Source: Gallionellaceae bacterium (GTDB lineage Bacteria; Pseudomonadota; Gammaproteobacteria; Burkholderiales; Gallionellaceae). From it: 18,727 nt of DNA. A program made the translations under genes and the position numbers. Shown here in pieces: positions 7,937 to 15,847 of this stretch. The notes under the pieces are model-generated. The model was not told the DNA's origin. It saw nothing but the letters and a program-made list of their open reading frames with translations, and ran no database searches. The stretch is taken from positions 1-18,727 of the forward strand of contig JAUSKS010000321.1 in the NCBI GenBank assembly GCA_030646595.1. Reading direction: 5' to 3'. The first letter of the stretch is position 1; each line of letters begins with the position of its first letter.

Positions 7937-7970
7937 GAGCTAAGGGCTCGTAAATGCGAGTCTTTAGCTC
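7937..7970 (+). promoter_or_regulatory. 14-bp hairpin in the LysM operon leader
   Basis: In plus-strand RNA, GAGCTAAGGGCTCG (7937-7950) pairs fully with CGAGTCTTTAGCTC (7957-7970) around a TAAATG loop. Two of the pairs are G-U wobbles. The minus-strand RNA would have A-C mismatches at those places, so the structure favours plus-strand transcripts. It ends 31 nt before the LysM start codon and is not followed by a T-run, so it is more likely a leader structure affecting stability or translation than an intrinsic terminator. Confidence 0.55.
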
Positions 7971-8001
7971 CGCGCCGACCGACAATTCTGCAGGGGTTTC
8001 C

Positions 8002-9051
8002 ATGCAAAAAATTATTATATCGCTGATTTGCTGTTTGTTGCCCGCCTTCGTTCTGGCTGACACGGTTAAACTCCGCGACAACGCACCGGATCGCCATGTC
8101 GTGGTAAAGGGAGATACGCTGTGGGATATTTCCGCCAAGTTTTTCCAGGATCCATGGCAGTGGCCGCAAATTTGGGGGCTTAACAAGGATACAATCAAAG
8201 ACCCACACTGGATTTATCCAGGCGATGTGGTGGTGCTGGATCGGGCCAGCGGCACCTTGCGGATAGGCGGTGCGGCGAGCGAGACAGCGGGGGCGAAAAC
8301 AAGCGCCACAGCACCTTCTGATGTCGTCAAGCTGTCGCCTCAGATGCGTATAGGGAAAAACCAGCATGAAGCGATCCCCAGCATACCTGCCAGTGCTATC
8401 GAGCCCTTTCTCAAACGGCCATTGGTGATTGAGGAAAACGGGCTGGCAGCGGCACCCAGCATTGTAGGCACATATGAGCAAAGGGTGTTGCTGGGCAATA
8501 GCGATATTGCTTACGTAAAAGGGATATCTGAGGAACAGGGACCGCTGTGGCAAGTGTATCGTCCGGGCCGAGCGCTGACTGATCCAGACAGTGAAGAAAT
8601 ATTGGGTTACGAAGTGGTTTACCTGGGCGATGCCGAAGTCGAGAAATTTGCTGATATCAGTACGCTCAGGATCACCCAGGCGAATCAGGAAATGCATAAA
8701 GGAGACAAACTCGTCTATGCTACGGCCCATGTACCCGATAATTATGTGCCGCGTGTGCCAGAAAGCAAAATCAGTGCGCGGGTTATCTCGATTTATGGCG
8801 GTGTCAATCAAGCCGGACAGAATACGGTGATTACCCTCAACAAAGGTCGCCGCGATGGGTTGCAAAACGGCCATGTACTGGCTTTATACCGCAAGGGCGA
8901 AGTGCTGAAAGAAAAAGGCCAGACGATTACTTTGCCTGATGTGCGTTATGGCTTGGTATTTGTATTCCGTACTTTCGAAAAAGTAGCATATGGCCTGGTC
9001 TTGCAAATCCGCTTGCCAGTACAGTTGCTGGATAATGCGCTGACTCCCTGA
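8002..9051 (+). CDS. Exported LysM domain protein
   Basis: The 349-aa product has a Sec signal peptide (residues 1-19, CCLLPAFVLA|DTV) and one LysM peptidoglycan-binding domain (about 32-80: VVVKGDTLWDIS, a WPQIWGLN segment, then YPGDVVVL). The remaining 270 residues have no catalytic motif I recognise. It probably binds the cell wall in the periplasm; proteins of this type are common upstream of dprA in betaproteobacteria. The start at 8002 was chosen because AGGGG lies 6 nt upstream and it opens directly into the signal peptide; an ATG at 7954 would put 16 odd residues in front, coded within the leader hairpin. The stop overlaps the dprA ATG (TGATG), giving coupled translation. Confidence 0.9.
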   Translation: MQKIIISLICCLLPAFVLADTVKLRDNAPDRHVVVKGDTLWDISAKFFQDPWQWPQIWGLNKDTIKDPHWIYPGDVVVLDRASGTLRIGGAASETAGAKTSATAPSDVVKLSPQMRIGKNQHEAIPSIPASAIEPFLKRPLVIEENGLAAAPSIVGTYEQRVLLGNSDIAYVKGISEEQGPLWQVYRPGRALTDPDSEEILGYEVVYLGDAEVEKFADISTLRITQANQEMHKGDKLVYATAHVPDNYVPRVPESKISARVISIYGGVNQAGQNTVITLNKGRRDGLQNGHVLALYRKGEVLKEKGQTITLPDVRYGLVFVFRTFEKVAYGLVLQIRLPVQLLDNALTP

Positions 9052-10118
9052 TGGATAGTGAGCTGGCTGCCTGGCTCGCCCTTAACCAAATATCGGGTCT
9101 GGGCAATGAAGGCTTGCGTCGACTGCTACAGGCTTTTGGCACCCCCGCCCGTATCTTTGCCACCCCTGTCTCCGCCTTGAAGCAAGTCGTCCAGCCAGCA
9201 GTGGCCGAGGCCATTGCGCAAGGATGGCAGGAAGCTGCGCTGGAGCCTACCGCTCGTTGGCTGGACGATAGCAACAATCATATTATTACTGTAGCCGATT
9301 CTGATTATCCGCAAGCCCTGCTCAATATCCCTGATCCTCCCTTGTTGCTGTATGCCAAAGGTCGGCGCGAGCTGCTCAATCATCCAGCGCTGGCCGTGGT
9401 CGGTAGCCGTAATGCCACCACACAAGGGTTAAGCAATGCCGAAGCGTTCGCGCAGGCGATCAGCGCTGCCGGGTTAAGTATAGTCAGCGGCATGGCACAC
9501 GGCATAGACGCTGCTGCCCATCGTGGCGGATTGCGCGGACAGGGTTCCAGCATCGCTGTGGTCGGTACTGGGCTGGATAAAATTTACCCTGCTGCCAACC
9601 GCGAGTTGGCGCACCAGTTAGCCCAGGAGGGAGTATTAATTTCGGAATTTTCTTTGGGCACACCGCCGCTGGCGGCAAATTTTCCGCGCCGCAACCGCAT
9701 CATCAGCGGCTTGAGCCTGGGTTGCCTGGTGGTGGAAGCCTCGTTGCAAAGCGGTTCGTTGATTACTGCGCGCATGGCTTTGGAGCAAGGGCGCGAAGTG
9801 TTTGCCATTCCCGCTTCCATCCATTCGCCGCAGGCCAAGGGTTGCCACCATTTAATCAAGCAAGGGGCCAAGTTGGTGGAATGCGCACAGGATATACTGG
9901 AGGAGTTAGGGCATTTTGCCCAGGGCCCAGAGCAACAGGCCCGCGCCCGGGCAAACCATAGCTTGTTTGACCATTTAGGCTATGACCCGATTGATATGGA
10001 TCAGCTTAGACTACGCAGCGGCTTGACGATTGAAGCACTATCCGCCATCCTGTTGCAACTGGAACTGGATGGCAGTGTTGCCACTTTGCCGGGAGGCTTG
10101 TACCAACGCATCGTTTAA
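9051..10118 (+). CDS. dprA: DNA processing protein DprA/Smf
   Basis: DprA binds incoming single-stranded DNA and loads RecA during natural transformation; it is kept in many species not known to be competent. The 355-aa protein (E. coli Smf 374 aa) has an N-terminal helical region with a helix-hairpin-helix-like segment (about 12-35) and a Rossmann-like DprA domain. That domain carries VVGSRNAT (117-124), SGMAHGIDAAAH (146-157), GTGLDKIYP (172-180), FPRRNRIISG (211-220) and SGSLITA (234-240). A winged-helix-like C-terminus covers about 300-355. It starts inside the stop codon of the LysM gene and is 19 nt from smg. All core motifs appear intact. Confidence 0.96.
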   Translation: MDSELAAWLALNQISGLGNEGLRRLLQAFGTPARIFATPVSALKQVVQPAVAEAIAQGWQEAALEPTARWLDDSNNHIITVADSDYPQALLNIPDPPLLLYAKGRRELLNHPALAVVGSRNATTQGLSNAEAFAQAISAAGLSIVSGMAHGIDAAAHRGGLRGQGSSIAVVGTGLDKIYPAANRELAHQLAQEGVLISEFSLGTPPLAANFPRRNRIISGLSLGCLVVEASLQSGSLITARMALEQGREVFAIPASIHSPQAKGCHHLIKQGAKLVECAQDILEELGHFAQGPEQQARARANHSLFDHLGYDPIDMDQLRLRSGLTIEALSAILLQLELDGSVATLPGGLYQRIV

Positions 10119-10137
10119 ATAGTAATTTCGGGGTGCC

Positions 10138-10593
10138 ATGTTTGATATTTTGATGTTTTTGTTTGAGAGTTATTTTTATGCTGGCAATTATCCTGACCCC
10201 GACAAACTTTCCCTCAAGCTAAGCGCTGCCGGGTTTGAAGACGAAGATATCAATCGGGCGCTGGACTGGCTGTCCGGCCTGAAGACGCTGACCCAGGCAG
10301 ATTATCCAACCGTCATTAATGACAGCGGTTTACGCTGCTATGCCGATCTGGAATTGGCGCGCATCAGCCCGGAAGCGCTGCGATTCCTGACATTTTGGGA
10401 ACAAACCAAAATGATTACGCCCGTGGAGCGCGAAATGATACTTGATCGTGCAGTCGCACTTAGACGCGAAAACCTGCCGCTGGACAAAATCAAGCTGATT
10501 GCCTTGATGGTGTTATGGAATCAACATGAAGAGCTGGATCCTATGGTGGTAGAAGACCTGTTGACCCCGGCCCATGCCAACCGATTACATTAA
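10138..10593 (+). CDS. smg: Smg family protein (DUF494)
   Basis: This 151-aa acidic, mostly helical protein starts MFDILMFLFESYF and matches the Smg/DUF494 family, usually encoded beside smf/dprA. The molecular function is unknown and no catalytic motif is visible. A GGGG-type ribosome site precedes the ATG. It lies 19 nt after dprA and 9 nt before topA, so it should be co-transcribed with both. Confidence 0.93.
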   Translation: MFDILMFLFESYFYAGNYPDPDKLSLKLSAAGFEDEDINRALDWLSGLKTLTQADYPTVINDSGLRCYADLELARISPEALRFLTFWEQTKMITPVEREMILDRAVALRRENLPLDKIKLIALMVLWNQHEELDPMVVEDLLTPAHANRLH

Positions 10594-10602
10594 TGAAATC
10601 AT

Positions 10603-13200
10603 ATGGCGAGTAATTTACTGATTGTTGAATCCCCGGCCAAGGCCATCACCTTGAAGAAATACCTGGGCAAGGATTTCGAGGTGCTGGCCACCTATGGCCA
10701 TGTGCGCGATCTTATTCCCAAAACTGGCGCGATTGATACCGAAAATGGTTTCGCCATGCAGTATGAAACCATCGCCCGTAACAGCAAGCATGTAGACGCT
10801 ATTGCCAAAGCTGCTGCCGCTGCCGACCATATCTATCTGGCACCCGACCCGGATCGTGAAGGGGAGGCGATAGCCTGGCATGTGGCCGAGCTGCTCAAGG
10901 GCAAGCGTGGGATGAAGAACAAAACCATGCAGCGCGTGGTGTTCTATGAAATTACCCAGACGGCGGTGCGCGAAGCAGTAGCCCATCCGCGCGAAATTTC
11001 CATCCCACTGGTGAATGCGCAACAAGCACGGCGTGCGCTGGATTACCTGGTCGGCTTTAATCTCTCACCCTTGCTGTGGCGCAAAATTCGCCCCGGTCTT
11101 TCTGCCGGACGGGTACAAAGCCCGGCGCTGCGGCTGATCGTGGAACGCGAGCTGGAAATCGAAGCATTCAAATCGCAGGAATACTGGAGTGTGCATCTCG
11201 ACAGCCAGAAAAACAGCATTCCCTTTACTGCCAAACTGTTTCAGTACCAAGGCAAAAAACTGGAGCAACTCAGCATCACCAGCGAGGCGGAATACAACAA
11301 AATAAACGCCAACATCAGCGCTGCCAAATTACCGCCGCGCGTGGTGCGCGTGGAGAAAAAGGCCAAGCAACGCTACGCTGCTGCGCCCTTTACCACCTCC
11401 ACCTTGCAGCAGGAAGCCTCACGCAAACTGGGCATGTCGGCTGACCGCACCATGCGCATCGCGCAGCAATTATACGAAGGCATAGACATCGGCGGGCAAA
11501 CAGTAGGCTTGATCAGCTATATGCGTACCGATTCAGTCACGCTGGCGCAGGAAGCCTTGCAGGAAATTCGCGGCTATATCACGGCAAATTTTGCCCCCGA
11601 CTATTTGCCCAAGGCCGCGCTGACCTACAAAAGCAAAGCCAAAAATGCGCAAGAGGCACATGAAGCGGTGCGCCCTACTTCGATTGCACGCACGCCGGAA
11701 AGTGTGAGCGCAGCGCTGACCATAGACCAAGCGCGGCTGTATGAAATGATCTGGAAGCGCACACTGGCCTGCCAGATGGCGCCCGCACGTTTTGATACGG
11801 CCAGCCTGGATATACGTTTAGGTGCAGACGATACTTTGTTTCGTGCCAATGGCCAGACCTTGGTCTTTCCCGGCTTTATCGCGGTCTATCAGGAAAGCAC
11901 GGACGACAGCGAAGAAGAAGAAAACAAAAAACTGCCGCCCTTGGCCGAAGGTGAAACCATACCGCTGGATAAGCTATATGGCGAACAACATTTTACCCAG
12001 CCGCCGCCAAGATTTTCTGAAGCCAGTCTGGTTAAAACACTGGAAGAACACGGCATAGGCCGCCCCTCCACTTACGCCAGCATTATTTCCACGCTGCAGG
12101 CGCGGGAATATGCGGTGCTGGATAAAAAACGTTTCAAGCCCACCGATGTCGGGCGCGTGGTTAATCGTTTTCTTACCGAACATTTCACGCGCTATGTGGA
12201 TTATGGTTTTACCGCGCAAATGGAAGATGAGCTGGATGAAATTTCCGATGGCAAGCGCGACTGGATTCCGGTTTTAAATGAATTCTGGCATCCCTTTACC
12301 AAGCTCATTAACGAGAAGAAAAATATCGAGCGCAAGGATGTCACGCAGGAGCTGATCAACGAAGCCTGCCCCAAGTGCGGCAAGCCGCTGGCTACCCGGC
12401 TTGGCAAACGTGGCAATTTCATCGGCTGCACTGCTTATCCTGAATGTGATTACACGCGCAACTTGGCCGCAGATGCGGACGCGGGCGAGGCGCGCAAAGA
12501 GCTGGGCAACGATCCCGCCAGCGGGCTGCCAGTATTATTATTGCGCGGCCCGTATGGCTATTATGTGCAACTGGGTGAAGTAGAGGCAGGTGCCAAGACC
12601 AAACCAAAACGCATGTCCTGGCCCAAGGAATTGCCGCTGGAAAATGCCGAGCTTGCTGCGGCCCTGGAGTTACTGCAACTGCCCAAGGAAATTGGTGTGC
12701 ACCCGGAAAGCAGCAAAAAAGTCATCGTCAACATTGGCCGCTTCGGGCCTTACATCGGCCACGACGGAAAATTCAAATCCATCCCGCGCGGCGATAGCGT
12801 ATTCACCATTACCCTGGAACGAGCGGTAGAGCTGCTGGCGCAGGCTAGAACCTCCAACACCGTGTTACGTGAACTGGGCTTGCACCCTGCTGACCAGAAG
12901 CCGGTAGATGTCTGTAATGGCCGTTACGGGCCCTATGTCAGACACGGCAAAGTAAATGCCACTTTACCCAAAGATATTACGCCGGAGGCCGTTACGCTGG
13001 AAGAAGGCTTGGAGCTGTTGGCGGCGCGCGTGGCCAAAGGGCCGGTGGTCAAGAAAACTACGGCCAGGAAAAAAGTAGCCGCTGAGAAAAAATCGGTGGC
13101 GGAGAAAAAGCCCGTGGCCAAGAAAAAAGCTGTTGCGAAGAAGAAACCAGTTGCCACGAAAAAACCAGCGACCAAGAAGTTACTGATTAGCAAAAAATAG
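10603..13200 (+). CDS. topA: DNA topoisomerase I
   Basis: TopA relaxes negative supercoils by a type IA strand-passage reaction. The 865-aa protein has an N-terminal Toprim domain (Glu9 in IVESPAKA; APDPDREGEA at 80-89 with Asp82, Asp84, Glu86) and the catalytic tyrosine Tyr306 in ISYMRTDS. One C4 zinc motif is seen (C589, C592, C609, C615), then three topoisomerase C-terminal repeats carrying GPYGYY, GRFGPYIG and GRYGPYVR. E. coli has three C4 motifs, so this C-terminus differs. The last 49 residues (817-865) are a lysine/alanine-rich tail of AKKKPVA-like repeats, likely to bind DNA non-specifically. There is no good ribosome site; the ATG is 9 nt after smg, which suggests coupling. Confidence 0.97.
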   Translation: MASNLLIVESPAKAITLKKYLGKDFEVLATYGHVRDLIPKTGAIDTENGFAMQYETIARNSKHVDAIAKAAAAADHIYLAPDPDREGEAIAWHVAELLKGKRGMKNKTMQRVVFYEITQTAVREAVAHPREISIPLVNAQQARRALDYLVGFNLSPLLWRKIRPGLSAGRVQSPALRLIVERELEIEAFKSQEYWSVHLDSQKNSIPFTAKLFQYQGKKLEQLSITSEAEYNKINANISAAKLPPRVVRVEKKAKQRYAAAPFTTSTLQQEASRKLGMSADRTMRIAQQLYEGIDIGGQTVGLISYMRTDSVTLAQEALQEIRGYITANFAPDYLPKAALTYKSKAKNAQEAHEAVRPTSIARTPESVSAALTIDQARLYEMIWKRTLACQMAPARFDTASLDIRLGADDTLFRANGQTLVFPGFIAVYQESTDDSEEEENKKLPPLAEGETIPLDKLYGEQHFTQPPPRFSEASLVKTLEEHGIGRPSTYASIISTLQAREYAVLDKKRFKPTDVGRVVNRFLTEHFTRYVDYGFTAQMEDELDEISDGKRDWIPVLNEFWHPFTKLINEKKNIERKDVTQELINEACPKCGKPLATRLGKRGNFIGCTAYPECDYTRNLAADADAGEARKELGNDPASGLPVLLLRGPYGYYVQLGEVEAGAKTKPKRMSWPKELPLENAELAAALELLQLPKEIGVHPESSKKVIVNIGRFGPYIGHDGKFKSIPRGDSVFTITLERAVELLAQARTSNTVLRELGLHPADQKPVDVCNGRYGPYVRHGKVNATLPKDITPEAVTLEEGLELLAARVAKGPVVKKTTARKKVAAEKKSVAEKKPVAKKKAVAKKKPVATKKPATKKLLISKK

Positions 13201-13259
13201 CAATTTTTTCTTTACAACCATTGCCGTGAACCCACATCGAATAATCAGCTCCGTGCCAA

Positions 13260-13277
13260 GAGCGCAGGGTTGCGCTC
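13260..13277. terminator. Short hairpin between convergent topA and DUF4276 genes
   Basis: GAGCGCA (13260-13266) and TGCGCTC (13271-13277) form a perfect 7-bp stem with a GGGT loop. It overlaps the stop codon of the minus-strand gene and lies 60 nt after the topA stop. There is no clean T-run on either strand, so it may act as a weak bidirectional terminator. Confidence 0.4.
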
Positions 13278-13854
13278 ATAGTATTTGCTTAGACCACTCA
13301 CTGCAAAGTTTGCGAAATGAACGGCTGTTTTTTTGGGCTTGCCGCAAGTCCATTACTGCGGAAAAGGCAGGTTGATCTACTGTTTCACGGTATTTTCCCA
13401 TGCGATTACCCATCCAGCCCTTTGCATCACGGGTATGCTCTGGATTAAAGTTTTGCGGATTATCAAAAGTGAACCCACGCTTGCCATGCAATGAATCGAC
13501 AGCGGCAAGAAACCATGCTTCATATTCCCGATTCGCCAATACCACCGATATCCGGCGATGTGGCACATGTGAGCGCGCTCGTTGTAATACCTGCTCGCTC
13601 AACTCGGCCGGACAGTCATTGTCTGCGTCCAGTAACACAAGTATCCAACCATTATCGCCACACTTTGCAGCTGCGAGCAGTAGATACCGACGAAATTCCT
13701 CATCGCGACTCAAAAAACGATTGCGCCGCACCCGAATGGGTGGAGATAGATTAACTCCTATTCCTGGTGAAAGCCACTCACCCATGCGCCGCAACAAAAC
13801 TGGCAACGCAGCCACCTCACCATCACCCTCAACAATTGTAGCGATGGCTATCAT
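13276..13854 (-). CDS. DUF4276 protein, Toprim-like, partner of AAA ATPase
   Basis: The 192-aa product resembles the DUF4276 family, which is typically encoded next to an AAA ATPase. It has features of a small Toprim fold: VEGDGE at 8-13 (Glu9), then a strand ending LVLLDADND (72-80; Asp76, Asp78) and VLANREYEAWFLA (105-117; Glu110, Glu112). These could form a metal site, which would make it a nuclease, but this is inference. The start overlaps the stop of the ATPase gene by 4 nt (ATGA), so the two are translated together and probably form one complex. Together they would resemble an OLD nuclease split into two chains, as in PARIS. The biochemical activity is not established by sequence. Confidence 0.82.
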   Translation of the reverse strand: MIAIATIVEGDGEVAALPVLLRRMGEWLSPGIGVNLSPPIRVRRNRFLSRDEEFRRYLLLAAAKCGDNGWILVLLDADNDCPAELSEQVLQRARSHVPHRRISVVLANREYEAWFLAAVDSLHGKRGFTFDNPQNFNPEHTRDAKGWMGNRMGKYRETVDQPAFSAVMDLRQAQKNSRSFRKLCSEWSKQIL

Positions 13855-15056
13855 GACCCGATTTCACCAAATAATTCAGCCTGCCGCTGATCCTGTTCAG
13901 CCAGCACAGCCAAATTGGGTGTAAGTTGGTTAAGTCGTAGCAACTCGCCGGGAGAAAATAACCGATCCCGTAAAGCAGTACGGGAAGCATCATCGAGTGA
14001 TGCAATGCGTGTCTCGCCAGCGATAGCCTCTACCGCGAGCAATGAATCAGCCGATAAATTCATGTCGTCCAGCAAATCCGGGCTATGGCTAGTGACAATG
14101 ACCTGGGTGCGCTCGGAGGCCCGTTGCAAGGCCTCCCGCAATGCGCCGGAGGCAGCAGGGTGCAACGCGGTTTCCGGTTCCTCTATCCCGATCACAGAAG
14201 GCGCATGGTCTCGATTGCCCTGAAACAAGGCCGTCAGTATTCCCAGCGCACGTAAAGTACCGTCCGACATGTTCTGCGCCAAAAACCTCCACGGGTGTTT
14301 TGCGCCCGCCATGTCCTGCCGAAATGACAAAGACTCCATGGGTCCGACAGCAGTACGTTCCACACCATGCACTGTGGGCACCACAGTTTGCAAGTATTCC
14401 GTAATGATGCGCAAGGAATCTGGTGCAGTACGTTCTAAATGACCAATTACGCTGGCGATATTTTCACCGGCTGGCTTCAGCAAACGTCCGTCCTGTGGTT
14501 GCTGCAATTCACGGATCAATTTTGGGTTGATGTTGTAAAAGCCCATTGCTGTCAGCGCATCAAACACAGGCCTGAATGCTGACAAGCCTGATGCACTGAC
14601 CAGTGCCAGACGATCCGAGGTTACAGCGGGGAAGCTGGTTTCGCTACTCGCCTGTAATTTTCCGTGTTCCATCTGAAAGAAAGGCCCTTTACCGATACCA
14701 ACCAAGACACATTCTTCAGCTTGTACCTCATAACCACCACCCGATAAAGCGCCAACATTAAAGGCATAGTGACCTAGCTGCCCACTGCGCAAGCGGAACT
14801 CCAAACGGATACCAAAATGGTTAGGATGTCCGCTAGAACGTCGGCGCACATCGGGCAAACCACCGCGTTTGTTCAACGCATTATCAAGCGAGCCTATTAG
14901 CGCGTCGTGTACCAAATGCAGCGCGTCAAGAAAATTGCTTTTGCCCGCACCGTTAGTTCCTACAAGGTAAACCAATGGTGCCAGTCGCACATCGCATGTG
15001 GCAATGCTCTTATAGTTGCGCAACACCACGCGAGTCAGAAATACTGAAGTAGTCAT
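13851..15056 (-). CDS. AAA_21/RecF-like ATPase of a two-gene module
   Basis: This 401-aa ATPase is of the ABC/RecF/SMC-like class seen in OLD and PARIS proteins (COG4637-like). The N-terminus (LTRVVLRNYKSI) leads to Walker A GTNGAGKS at 33-40. The signature motif is NMSDGTLRALG (262-272), Walker B is VIGIEEPETALHP (288-300; catalytic Glu293 region) and the switch histidine is His324 in TSHSPDLL. It lacks the C-terminal Toprim domain of OLD nucleases; the following gene seems to supply it. GAGGAA lies 9 nt before the ATG. It is the first gene of a two-gene minus-strand unit between housekeeping genes, in an arrangement typical of defence cargo. A role in anti-phage defence is inferred, not shown. 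Confidence 0.88.
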   Translation of the reverse strand: MTTSVFLTRVVLRNYKSIATCDVRLAPLVYLVGTNGAGKSNFLDALHLVHDALIGSLDNALNKRGGLPDVRRRSSGHPNHFGIRLEFRLRSGQLGHYAFNVGALSGGGYEVQAEECVLVGIGKGPFFQMEHGKLQASSETSFPAVTSDRLALVSASGLSAFRPVFDALTAMGFYNINPKLIRELQQPQDGRLLKPAGENIASVIGHLERTAPDSLRIITEYLQTVVPTVHGVERTAVGPMESLSFRQDMAGAKHPWRFLAQNMSDGTLRALGILTALFQGNRDHAPSVIGIEEPETALHPAASGALREALQRASERTQVIVTSHSPDLLDDMNLSADSLLAVEAIAGETRIASLDDASRTALRDRLFSPGELLRLNQLTPNLAVLAEQDQRQAELFGEIGS

Positions 15057-15248
15057 AACGTGGAATTCCTCATAACTACAAACATCATGCCCTGTAGAAT
15101 CTTCATGCTAATGTGCCTTACACGGGGTTTTTGAGCATACAGCTTATATTCTAACAGACGATGGTTGTGGGGCGACCATTGAGGATCTCGACCAAAAGAA
15201 GACCTGCCACGCTTGATGCAGGAAAATAGCGGTAGCAATTTTCAGACG

Positions 15249-15689
15249 TTAAGGCTCATCATTTGTAGTAAGCGGCTTGACCTCGGCTTTTACCGTTACT
15301 TTCTTCTTGTGCTTATCACTAAACTGCAAGGTAAAGGTAAGCGGAACAAGGTCGCCGACCTTGAGTGGATTTTTCAACCCCATCAGCATCAGGTGATTGC
15401 CGCCGGAGCCCAGAACAACCTCTTGTTTGGCGGGTAAGGGCAACTTTTCCAGTGTGCGCATTTTCATCATGCCATTCTCATGACTCATGCTGTGTATCTC
15501 GGCGTTGTCGGCGAGCGGGCTGGTCACCGCAATGATCTGCGTGCTACGTTGACTGGTGATGTGCAGGTAAACCGCTGCACTGTCTTGCCCGGGCGCAGTA
15601 GCGCGTGCCCACGCACCACTGATGGCCACTTCTGCTGCCCATGCTGGTGTTGCACTTAATAATGCGATGATCAGAATGGCGTAGCGCAT
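15249..15689 (-). CDS. Periplasmic PCu(A)C copper chaperone
   Basis: The 146-aa product has a signal peptide (residues 1-18, TPAWA|AEV) and the complete Cu(I) motif of the PCu(A)C family, H-X10-M-X21-H-X-M: His66, Met77, His99 and Met101. These proteins deliver copper to the CuA or CuB sites of cytochrome c oxidase or to other periplasmic copper enzymes. The start at 15689 was chosen because AAGGAA sits just upstream and the signal peptide begins there; the upstream ATG at 15764 would add 25 residues and hide the signal peptide. No SCO1 or oxidase gene is nearby, so it is a stand-alone gene divergent from dacC. A histidine/lysine patch (KHKKK, 126-130) lies near the C-terminus. Confidence 0.94.
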   Translation of the reverse strand: MRYAILIIALLSATPAWAAEVAISGAWARATAPGQDSAAVYLHITSQRSTQIIAVTSPLADNAEIHSMSHENGMMKMRTLEKLPLPAKQEVVLGSGGNHLMLMGLKNPLKVGDLVPLTFTLQFSDKHKKKVTVKAEVKPLTTNDEP

Positions 15690-15810
15690 GGGATTCCTTG
15701 ATTTAAAATTTAAAGAAGGGGCAAGATACATTAACCAGGCACGGCCAAGCAAGCACTCCCACAACCCCTATTTCCATAGTCTGTCTTTCCATAGCTCCGC
15801 GCAGTCACTC

Positions 15811-15822
15811 CGATTATAATCG
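15811..15822. promoter_or_regulatory. Palindromic -10 region between copper chaperone and dacC
   Basis: CGATTATAATCG is a perfect 12-bp palindrome holding a consensus TATAAT on both strands (plus 15815-15820, minus 15813-15818). On the plus strand it would start transcription near 15827, 21 nt before the dacC-like ATG. No good -35 is present at 16-18 bp on either strand, so an activator may be needed. On the minus strand it lies about 120 bp from the chaperone start. Confidence 0.45.
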
Positions 15823-15847
15823 CCCCTTTTCTTATTTGGCTGCAATT

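Noticed and set aside
7897..8874. Long minus-strand ORF (325 codons) opposite the LysM gene
   Set aside because: The plus strand has a signal peptide, LysM motif, good ribosome site and overlap with dprA; the antisense protein has no recognisable domain and is rich in residues typical of shadow frames.
13188..13215. A/T stem (AAAAAAT/ATTTTTT) with T-run over the topA stop as terminator
   Set aside because: The stem has no G-C pairs and is too weak; the T-run alone does not support a terminator call.
15057..15248. Promoter candidates (TATAAG, TATGCT on the minus strand) upstream of the ATPase gene
   Set aside because: No -35 matched at acceptable spacing; the 192-bp spacer shows no gene, tRNA or strong hairpin either.
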